Source: Asterionellopsis glacialis (taxonomy: Eukaryota > Bacillariophyta > Plagiogrammaphyceae > Rhaphoneidales > Asterionellopsidaceae). Taken from it: a stretch of 13,586 bases of DNA. The stretch covers positions 1-13,586 of the forward strand of contig WKLE02000799.1 in the NCBI GenBank assembly GCA_014885115.2, read 5' to 3'. The position numbers were made by a program, and so were the translations under genes. Under the pieces are notes generated by a model that saw only the letters and a list, made by a program, of their open reading frames with translations, was not told the DNA's origin and made no database searches. Shown one piece after another: positions 1 through 6,462 of the stretch. Position 1 is the stretch's first letter. Every line of letters begins with the position of its first letter.

Positions 1-441
1 TGAGTAAATTATGAGCTATTTTAGCTAGTTGCTAAAAATACCCCATAATTCACCAATTTGTCTTCTTGACCCAATTGCAGTACAGGATACCACAGCAGAT
101 CTACTTAGAGTTCTGATTCCAACGTAGTTCGGTTTTCACATGTGAACCAAGCTCCCCGAGGCAGCCAGTTGGAAGATGCCAAGTTGGCGCGTCACTGTGT
201 TCCGGCGTGACGCATCATGCTTTTGCTATGGTGTGGAATTCAATGCGCTTCACTCGTGAGTCAGCGTTTGCACATCACCACATGTTAACATCTGTCCACT
301 TGATGACGTCATCACATCATCTTGTCTGTCCCTTTGATGATGTCATCATGTCTGTCCTGATCTGTGACGTCATCGCATCATGGTCTGTCCATACTACGGT
401 TGATTGATATATCACGCGAGTCTTGCGACTCGCCTACTGCA
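1..441 (-). repeat. 3' LTR of the Ty3/gypsy element (outer edge cut by window)
   Basis: This stretch matches 4927-5330 over its whole length with scattered substitutions and indels. On the minus strand the LTR begins TGCAGTAGGC at 441. By comparison with the other copy it should end in ACTCATACA just left of base 1, giving the standard TG...CA ends. It contains the CRE-like repeat block at 291-390, the palindrome TTCACATGTGAA at 135-146, and the short inverted repeat GCGTCAC/GTGACGC at 189-195 and 207-213. It is longer than the right copy, mainly because it has an extra repeat unit near 325-390. The small plus-strand reading frame inside it has no sign of being a gene. Confidence 0.93.
291..390. 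promoter_or_regulatory. CRE-like repeat cluster in the LTR (putative U3 enhancer)
   Basis: The heptamer TCTGTCC recurs at 291, 325, 351 and 384. Between the copies sit TGACGTCA palindromes at 304-311 and 365-372 and a one-base variant TGATGTCA at 338-345. In the element's own orientation this lies roughly 50-150 bp into the LTR, where the U3 enhancer is expected. TGACGTCA is the classic CRE/bZIP site, and TGACGT-type elements are known to mediate CO2/cAMP responses in diatoms. That this cluster drives transcription is inference. The right LTR has only two units, and its matching site reads TGACATCA, a loss of the central CpG. Confidence 0.5.
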
Positions 442-451
442 CTTGCCCCCA
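442..451 (-). other. Polypurine tract
   Basis: On the minus strand the bases directly before the 3' LTR read TGGGGGCAAG, immediately followed by the LTR start TGCAGTAGG. A G-rich purine run abutting the LTR is where plus-strand DNA synthesis is primed in LTR retrotransposons. It lies 11 bp after the pol stop at 463-465. The position is well supported by the LTR boundary comparison; the exact left limit of the tract is approximate. Confidence 0.75.
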
Positions 452-462
452 TGTCCAGGGAT

Positions 463-1450
463 CTAGTGGTAAGGCTTAACGCAGCAAATATTGAGTCTGT
501 TGAGTACTGGTCCATGTTGTAATGTTACAGTACCATTACAGTGTACTTGACAAATGACGAATGGTCCATCACATGGTTGTTCGTATTTACACGGGTTGCA
601 CTTATTGTTTTCTAGTAGGGCTTTATCTCCTACTTTCCAATCGTGTTTGATTCTTTTAGCGTTTTCTTGCTGATTATTACTAGCTATTCTAGCTTGTTTC
701 CTACTATGTATATGTTCCCAGTTAGCTTTGTGTTGAACATTAAATATCATATCTCTACCAAAAACTAGCTGGCCAGGCGTAGCTTGGAGAGTAGCATGAT
801 AAGTGGAACCTACAGAGTATGCTACGGCAGCGAGTACACTGGCACAGGGGTTTTCTTTGGTACTATGTTGTACCTTGTGGGTTCATACCATATTACCCAC
901 TACTTGATGTATCCTCTCCACTATGGCATTTGCCTGTGGGTTATGGGTAGTGATCGGTTTATGTTTGATATGAAATTCATTATCTAACATGCTATGGAAA
1001 TCCTTCATGAATTCTGTACCTTGGTCAAAAGTGACTTGCGTAGGCTTTGGGTATCGTGCAAACCACTGTTGTTCTACTATGTTTGCAATTTGGATACTGT
1101 TCCTTTCAGACCAAGGGGCAATCTTGAACCATTCTGTAGCTGGGTTGGCCATAGTAATGCAGCGTAGGGTGAGATCCTTGCAACCTTTTCTTGAGATCAT
1201 ATAAGGTCCTATGAGGTCTACACATAGGTGGTCTCATGGCATAGCTTCTGTGTCTTTTTCAGGCAGGTGTCCGTACTTCTTACTTTTACTCTTGTTCAGT
1301 TGACAGATGTGGCAGGTTTTGCAGTAGGTTGTTACGTGTTCACTTAGTTTGGGCTACCATAAGTGCTGTTGTATTGTCTCTTCAGTATGGGTCTTACCGG
1401 GATGACATAAGTATGTGTGGTACCATTGTACCGTACTTTTCTGTAGGGTT
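463..1450 (-). pseudogene. pol: Integrase domain of Ty3/gypsy pol (broken)
   Basis: This is the DDE integrase that would join the element's cDNA ends to target DNA in the nucleus. The HHCC zinc-binding motif has histidines at 1417-1419 and 1402-1404 and cysteines at 1321-1323 and 1312-1314 (H-x4-H-x26-C-x2-C). The catalytic triad is Asp in CVDLIGPY (1216-1218), Asp in FDQGTEF (1024-1026) and Glu in AIVERIHQ (916-918). The last two are 35 residues apart, the canonical DD35E spacing. The C-terminal part has ATPGQLVFGRDMIF and, near 590-490, a GPF-type module (DGPFVICQV). It ends VKPYH-stop at 463. One frame covers everything, with stops at 1354 (TAG), 1234 (TGA) and 883 (TGA). No chromodomain follows. 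Confidence 0.92.
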
Positions 1451-1548
1451 GATGGAACGCATATTTTATTTTTGTAGCATATAAGGCTGTAAGATTTCCT
1501 GCCTCCATGAAATAGGCGTTCGGCAAAACCTTTCTTCTTAAGTGCGTC

Positions 1549-1960
1549 TCATCTGAGTTGATTGTCCTTTAGTTGATATGTAAGAATATCGGGGTAACTG
1601 AGGGGGAATCCCTCATCACTATTGCTATGCTGAGGCATATTGAGGGAGTACATTTCTGCCATATCTTCATCAGTGATATAGCATTCCAAAACAGCTTTTA
1701 CATCAGGATCCAGTGGATCAAGATGAGAGAGCACGTTGGCTACTATGTTATGCTTGCCATTTATATAGCATAGTTTGGGTGTGAATTTCTCTACAAACCA
1801 TTGCCAGCATGTATGGCGTTTGGTTTAACATTTGTCATAGGTAAGATTTTTATGATCCGTATGTATAATTACCTTGTGACCAAGTAGGAGGTACTGGTAT
1901 TCTCTAAGTACTTCTACAATTGATAATATTTCTTGATTGCAAGTATCATAATCCTACTGT
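1549..1960 (-). pseudogene. pol: RNase H domain of Ty3/gypsy pol (broken)
   Basis: This removes RNA from RNA:DNA hybrids during cDNA synthesis. The domain begins in the RT frame just upstream (YTDASKYQLGAVI, about 2024-1986). It then shifts frame near 1950-1960 and continues as NQEILSIVEVLREYQYLL, HTDHKNLTYD and INGKHNIVANVLSHLDP, the usual Ty3 RNase H blocks (the last corresponds to the ADALSR region). The frame has a TAA at 1825-1827 and ends in TGA at 1549-1551. A further frame change lies between this and the integrase zinc motif. The family assignment is confident; the domain is inactive because of the frameshift and stops. Confidence 0.85.
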
Positions 1961-3617
1961 AGAATACTATGGGCTTCTCGTCCTGAGTAATTACTGCCCC
2001 TAGTTGGTATTTACTGGCGTCAGTATATATGTGAAAAGGCTTATTGAAGTCCGGGTAGCACAGTAGTACATCTTTGGCTATAATAATCTTTATATTGTCA
2101 AAGGCTATTTGTTGTTCCTTTCCCCATTAGAATTTAACCCCTTTGCCTTGTAGCTTAGTTAGAGGTGCCAGTATGTGGGATCTGTGTATCCATATTTGTT
2201 TTTAGAAATTGACCATTCCTATGAAAGAACGTATCTTCTTGGTAGTTGTAGGTGGTGCTATGTTTAGTATAGCAGAGACCTTGTGATTTAATGGCCTTAT
2301 GCCCTCGCAACATATGTGGAATCTGAGATAGTCCGTTTCAGTTCACCTGAAGAAGGATTTCTCCGTGTTGACTTTAAGTCCCGCTTCCTGTAGTCGTTGT
2401 AGTACTAAATCCATCTTGTGCAAGTGATCTTCAAAATTGTCTGTTGTAAGGAGCAATAGATCATCAATGTACACGCGTATGAATTATATTCCTCACGTAA
2501 GTTCACTCATCTTCTCTTGGAAAGTGTCTGCTGAACTTGCTACTCCCATGGGTAGGCAAAAGTATTCATACTTACCCCATGGTAGTATGATAGTGCACAG
2601 CTTACTAGCATTTGCATCTAATCATATGTGATAGTATCCCATATTTAGGTCTAAAGATGATGCATATGAGAAATCTTCAAGTTTTGTAAGTAATTCCTGA
2701 ATATGAGGAATAGGGAACAGATGTCGTATGATACATTCGTTCAGTTTCCTAAAGTCAGAAATAAACCTGATAGTATTGTTTTACCTGTTGACTTTTCGTA
2801 GAAGTCCTATACACATGAGCCATTCCACCTCTTCTCTAAGTAGTCGGTCGTATACATGTGGTACAGGATAGGCTTTTCCGTGATAGGGTTTGGAGCCTTC
2901 TTTTATTTCTATACTAACTGGATCGATGTTCCAAACACCCAGTGTACCGTCAAATAGAGGTTCGTACTTTTTAAGTAGTACGTTTAAAGCTGTTCTGTCC
3001 TTAGGAGGCAGATGCCAGCATAACCTCATGACTTTGTCTAGATCAGCCTTATCATAGGTAGTGGCCAATATCTTGTCCATACGACCAGTGGCTTTGCCTA
3101 CTTGTATAGGCTTGGTGAGTTCCTGTAACATACTGTACGATTCCTCAATCTCATAATCAGTCAATTTCATTGGGACCTCTGCATCCTCCCAAGTCATTAC
3201 GCACTGTTTATAGTCAAGTATCATACATAGTTCTTCTAGGAGCTTGCATCCAATTATCATATTGTATGATTGTTGACCTTCAGTCCCGTCGACATGACAT
3301 TCCCATTCAATGGCCTTTTGCTCATAGAATTTGGGAAATTTGAATATTGCACAGACCTTTTGATTGGTTGAGAAATGTCTGCCCTTAGTCTTCCAGAGTG
3401 TCTTGGGCGCGGGTTTACATTTAAGCTTTTTGCAAAATTTCTTATTTACTATAGTGGCTGAAGTGCCAGAATCTAAAAGTAGTGGTTTAGTTTTCTGTCT
3501 ACATCCTTTACGTACTAGTATTAATGAAACCGTTACCGGGCAAGTATGTCTAGTCTTGGACCATTTTCTTGGATTATGTAAATCATGGAAAGTATTGCAA
3601 GACAGGTGTTTAGGCAT
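1961..3617 (-). pseudogene. pol: Protease and reverse transcriptase of Ty3/gypsy pol (broken)
   Basis: The N-terminal part is an aspartic protease: LLLDSGTSATIV, with the catalytic Asp codon at 3471-3473. The RT follows with FISDFRKLNE, FPIPHI, LDLNMGYYHI, PWGKYEY, LPMG, the catalytic YIDD box at 2460-2471, GLKVN and SFIGMVNF, and then the connection to RNase H. All of this stays in one frame for about 1.65 kb. Seven in-frame stops interrupt it: TAA 2781, TGA 2622, TGA 2493, TAA 2484, TGA 2343, TAA 2202 and TAA 2127. The usual motif between the first RT block and FISDFRK looks shortened near 2780. The protease frame differs from the gag frame near 3670, so either a programmed shift or decay separates gag from pol. 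Protease and RT identities are secure from the motifs. Confidence 0.93.
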
Positions 3618-3664
3618 TTTGTAGTTAAATAATTGGTTTTCTATGTTATTTACTATGTTATTTG

Positions 3665-4787
3665 TTATGGGGGTATTATGTCATTCTTCGTATCGAAGTT
3701 GAAGTTGTAGCGTTGTTCTACATCAGTATCGGTATCATCGGATTTCTTGTTGGTATCATCGCATTTGTGCTTGTTTTTACTAGATGAGTCTTTAGTCAAT
3801 AAAACTTTGACTTGAACCGCAATGGCATTCAATTCCTGCTTGTTGTACTTGTTGCACCACAGGTGCTTGTATTTTGGCTGTTCTTCCTTGCCGCCATCTT
3901 TCTGATGTTGATCGATGTACTTGTCTAAGGCACAACATTTGCTGGTATCGTGGGAACTGTTTTTGTGAATCTTACAGTACTTGCGCTTGCCTTTATTTGC
4001 CTTTTGTCTTTACTGTCTTGGCCGTTCGTTGGATTGTTAGGTTTATCCTTATGAGGCAGTTTATCCTTGGACCTAGGGCCTGATGGATTGCCTATGTTGT
4101 CCGTAACTTCCATACATTCCAGAAATTCCAGAAACGCTGGCAGGCTTTTATCCTGAGGGTTGAATCCTTGACGTGTCATTTCCTTGCTCCAAGTAGCAGG
4201 AATTCCAAATTCATCTCAAGTAATTCTTTGTTGGAGAGTTTCGAATTCTTGTCTGCTCCAGGGAACTTCTCTAAGTAGCCATTAAGCGTGTGAAGAGCAG
4301 CTTGGTACTCTTTGGACGTTAGTTCACATGGCTTCCTGAGGAACCGGTGCATATAGCATTTCTGCTTCATGAGCACCTTAAGTGGAAAAAAATGCTTCTT
4401 GAGGTCGTCTCCGACCAACTTGAAGTGCTCCACTGTCTCGTTACTGCGTTGAGTAGCCGCAGCATTGCATACATGCAGACCTTCTCTGCGTAGTAAAGCA
4501 CAGGCCATCGAGTAGTGAGCGGGCCCAATTGTGATGCATTGACCGCAAATCACTTGGTCCAGATTATTGAACCAGTCCAGTAGTTCTCTAGGAGATCTGT
4601 GACTAAAGTACAGGAACTCCATAGTGTACTTCTCTTTGGAGTTTTGGTCTCCGGGATTAGATAACAGGCTAACTTTTGTGTACTGCACTTTAGCTAGCTT
4701 CTGTTCTTCCGTACTCGGAATTTCAAGTGGGATAGGAGGCGGCGGGTAGCTTTAACCATTGCCTCAGTTAGGAGTAACGCCTTTCAT
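3665..4787 (-). pseudogene. gag: Gag of the Ty3/gypsy element (broken)
   Basis: This would be the capsid/nucleocapsid protein that coats the element RNA in the cytoplasm. The likely start is the ATG at 4785-4787 (MKGVTPN). TGA and TAA codons follow almost at once, then a proline-rich stretch (YPPPPIPLEIP) and the capsid-like region 4688-4176. A frameshift near 4200 and another near 3990 lead into a lysine-rich nucleocapsid tail. That tail has one zinc-knuckle-like motif, CKIHKNSSHDTSKC at about 3990-3945: C-x2-H-x4-H-x4-C, the normal knuckle spacing with His in place of the second Cys. The frame ends in TAA at 3665-3667. Gag identity comes from its position and the knuckle; the capsid part is too divergent to recognise alone. 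Confidence 0.8.
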
Positions 4788-4918
4788 GGTTAGGTTGGAT
4801 TGAATTGGAATTAAATTGGATAGTAACTTACAGCTTTTTGCGTGGAGTGTTAACACTATGCACTATGCTGACAGCAAATTAAAAAGTGATAGGAAAATAT
4901 TGAAAATGGAGTACAAAT
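4788..4918 (-). other. 5' leader of the Ty3 element; no clear primer binding site
   Basis: These 131 bases lie between the 5' LTR and the probable gag ATG. A tRNA primer binding site should start at 4918 on the minus strand, normally with TGG. The sequence there reads ATTTGTACTCC and does not match a common tRNA 3' end. Decay, a half-tRNA primer or self-priming could explain this; none can be shown from the sequence. Otherwise the stretch is AT-rich and non-coding. Confidence 0.6.
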
Positions 4919-5330
4919 TGTATGAGTGAGTAAATTATGAGCTATTTTAGCTAGTTGCTAAAAATACCCCACAATTCACCAATTTGTCTTCTCCACCCAA
5001 TTGCAGTACGGGATACCATGGCAGATCTACTTAGAGTTTGAATAACAACGTAGTTCGGTTTTCACATGTGAACCGAACTCCCTGAGGCAGCCAATTGGAA
5101 GATGCTGAGTTGTCGCGTCACCGTGTTCCAGTGTGACGCATCATGCTTTTGCTGCAGAGTGGAATTTGATGTGCTTTGCTCGTGATGTCAGCATTTGCAT
5201 GAACGCAGCGCGTCACCACACGTTCTTGTCTGTCCACTTGATGACATCATCATGTCATCTTGTCTGTCCGTGTGATGACATACTATGGTTGATTGACATA
5301 TCACGCGAGTCTCGTGACTTGCCTACTGAA
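4919..5330 (-). repeat. 5' LTR of the Ty3/gypsy element
   Basis: This is a direct repeat of 1-441. The inner edge on the plus strand is TGTATGAGTGAG at 4919. The outer edge is GCCTACTGAA at 5330, where the other copy has CTACTGCA, so the terminal CA has mutated to AA. It is about 412 bp long, against about 449 bp inferred for the left copy. It keeps a stem of GTTCGGTT (5053-5060) and AACCGAAC (5071-5078) around TTCACATGTG, which has decayed in the left copy. Its CRE-like site reads TGACATCA (5242-5249). In a working copy it would carry the promoter, with transcription running leftwards. Confidence 0.93.
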
Positions 5331-5334
5331 GTCC

Positions 5335-5573
5335 TTAATCAAAATGAAGTGAGATTATATCATGTTCACCCTCATCCTCAATCCAGTCCAAAACTTTTGG
5401 AAGGTCCGGATTTACATATGACGGTAAAAGCTCGTCTTCTTGCTCTTTCAAAATCCAACACCCCCTTGTCTGTCAGAGGATGGTTGATAAAATTCATTAG
5501 TAATTTTTGCTTCCATGACTTCATTGTCATGGAAGCTTTTGTCATCTTCATTTAGTTCCGACAGCAGCATCAT
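5335..5573 (-). pseudogene. Possible C-terminal coding fragment, unknown protein, frameshifted
   Basis: Two minus-strand stretches look protein-like. The first runs from ATGATG at 5568-5573 and encodes an acidic segment (LLSELNEDDKSFHDNEVMEAK). The second, in another frame, covers 5460-5335 and encodes KEQEDELLPSYVNPDLP and then KVLDWIEDEGEHDIISLHFD with TAA at 5335-5337. A single-base change in the five-G run near 5461-5465 would explain the frame switch. The stop lies only 4 bp from the LTR edge. I do not recognise the protein. It could be the end of a host gene, a piece of another mobile element, or chance. An intron upstream cannot be excluded, but I see no convincing splice signals. Confidence 0.25.
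5509..5536. repeat. Perfect 11-bp inverted repeat with 6-nt loop
   Basis: GCTTCCATGAC (5509-5519) is followed by TTCATT and then its exact complement GTCATGGAAGC (5526-5536). It lies inside the possible coding fragment, in the part reading SFHDNEVMEA, so it may simply be a palindromic piece of coding sequence. Confidence 0.7.
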
Positions 5574-5785
5574 TTGTACAAAAAGTGAAAGAAGAATAGA
5601 ATGGTACAGTATTGCTGCGGGAAAATTACAGACTTGACCGTTCAAAAATAATTTAAATTTGATATTCCTTAAGTATGTCTGATTTTTTAACCTAACTTTA
5701 TTCCTAATTTTGTAAAAACAGTACTCTCGGTGGAAGCAATGCACGTGTTAATTACTAGTAGAAAATATTCAATATTAGTACGTGA

Positions 5786-5816
5786 GTTTTACTAGTAAAA
5801 ATTTTACTAGTAAAAC
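5786..5816. repeat. 31-bp palindrome made of two 14-bp palindromes
   Basis: TTTTACTAGTAAAA occurs at 5787-5800 and again at 5802-5815, each self-complementary. With the flanking G and C, the 31 bases form one palindrome apart from the single central base at 5801. It could form a cruciform or a strong hairpin. It resembles the centre of a small foldback/MITE-like sequence, but no longer flanking inverted repeats were found. Confidence 0.75.
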
Positions 5817-5833
5817 AACATAGTAGCAAAATG

Positions 5834-5885
5834 ACGCTAACCGGTTAGATTCATTTGCTAAAACGCTAACCCGTTAGCATCATTT
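5834..5885. repeat. Two-copy direct repeat, 23-bp units, containing palindromes
   Basis: Unit 1 (5834-5856) and unit 2 (5863-5885) match at 20 of 23 positions, with a 29-bp period. Each contains a GCTAACC..GTTAG core. In unit 1 this is the exact palindrome CTAACCGGTTAG (5837-5848); in unit 2 it is the near-palindrome GCTAACCCGTTAGC (5865-5878). The role is unknown; a protein-binding pair or a terminal repeat of a mobile element are possibilities. Confidence 0.6.
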
Positions 5886-6244
5886 CTCCACATGGATATA
5901 GATGTCTGGGGTGAAAACAGACTCCTAAAATTTTTGCATCAACTATTATCAGACAGACGGGATCTTACTAATTAACAGATATTCAAGATGATTAATAAAG
6001 TTATGACATTAGGTAAAGTGGCCTTTCAAACTTGATCCTCACATAAAGCAAGATAAAAAGGGTCATGTAGTAATTGACTACTATTCCAAATGGGGGTTTT
6101 GGGTCCCTGAACCCTTGGTTTCCTTGGGACTGAAATAAAGCCATGTAAAGCATTTCTTTGTTTGAACGTTTACCAAACCTTTTGGCAGGGTTACAAGACC
6201 CTAGCAGTATTCAAATAATATTTCAAGTTGGGGAAGGTAGAGTT

Positions 6245-6262
6245 GTTATAATTAATTATAAC
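6245..6262. repeat. 18-bp perfect AT-rich palindrome
   Basis: GTTATAATTAATTATAAC is exactly self-complementary. It sits in the spacer downstream (minus-strand sense) of the recombinase ORF. No function can be assigned. Confidence 0.65.
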
Positions 6263-6415
6263 TCCAACCAGGATAAAACTACCAAAGTGGGAGGTGTGAG
6301 AACCGTCCTTTGGCACTTCCTTGCTCTAATACTAATTGCCTAAATTAGTGATGTAGAGTTCCCCTGGACCTAAAAATATTCGGAATACCCCTAGCATGAA
6401 TGTATTCAACGCGTC

Positions 6416-6441
6416 GGCGCTGGTCTGTTTAGACTAGCGCC
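6416..6441. repeat. GC-rich hairpin just past the recombinase ORF
   Basis: GGCGCTGGTCT (6416-6426), loop GTTT, AGACTAGCGCC (6431-6441). The 11-bp stem has one mismatch, which is a G-U type pair in RNA on one strand. It begins about 22 bases after the recombinase stop at 6463-6465 in the minus-strand reading direction. GGACCTA (6366-6372) and TAGGTCC (about 6455-6461) add a weak outer pairing. It may be a 3' RNA structure or part of the element's terminal repeat. A bacterial-type terminator is not meant, since the context is eukaryotic. Confidence 0.6.
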
Positions 6442-6462
6442 CACTAAATCCCCCCTAGGTCC

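Larger units (their letters stand above)
1..5330 (-). mobile_element. Ty3/gypsy LTR retrotransposon, near full length, degenerate
   Basis: Two direct LTRs (1-441 and 4919-5330) flank gag, protease, RT, RNase H and integrase in that order on the minus strand. RT before integrase, together with a GPF-like module after the integrase core, is the Ty3/gypsy (Metaviridae) arrangement rather than copia. The total length of about 5.3 kb is normal for a compact Ty3 element. Left-end position 1 aligns with 4927, so about 8 bp of the outer 3' LTR edge and the left target-site duplication are outside the window. All coding domains contain stops or frameshifts, so this copy cannot make its own proteins. 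The LTRs differ at many sites, mostly transitions, and by indels, which points to an old insertion. The assignment is firm; the family name within Ty3 is not determined. Confidence 0.95.
5574..6415. other. AT-rich non-coding spacer
   Basis: I see no convincing gene on either strand here. The longest plus-strand frame (6158-6343) has no recognisable domain. The stretch holds the palindromes and the direct repeat listed separately. Its right half may be the 3' non-coding end of the adjacent DIRS-like element, whose terminal repeats were not identified. Repeated TTACTAGTA occurs at 5752-5760, 5789-5797 and 5804-5812. Confidence 0.6.

Noticed and set aside
463..750. Chromodomain at the integrase C-terminus
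   Set aside because: The tail matches the GPF-type module and ends at VKPYH with a stop; there is no room or aromatic-cage pattern for a chromodomain.
5133..5555. A 140-codon plus-strand open frame starting in the 5' LTR
   Set aside because: Its first two-thirds is LTR sequence with a degraded counterpart at 207-407, the rest crosses the LTR boundary into unrelated flank, and it shows no domain or protein-like composition.
6158..6343. A 61-codon plus-strand open frame in the spacer
   Set aside because: Short, AT-rich, spans the 18-bp palindrome, no recognisable motif; expected by chance at this composition.
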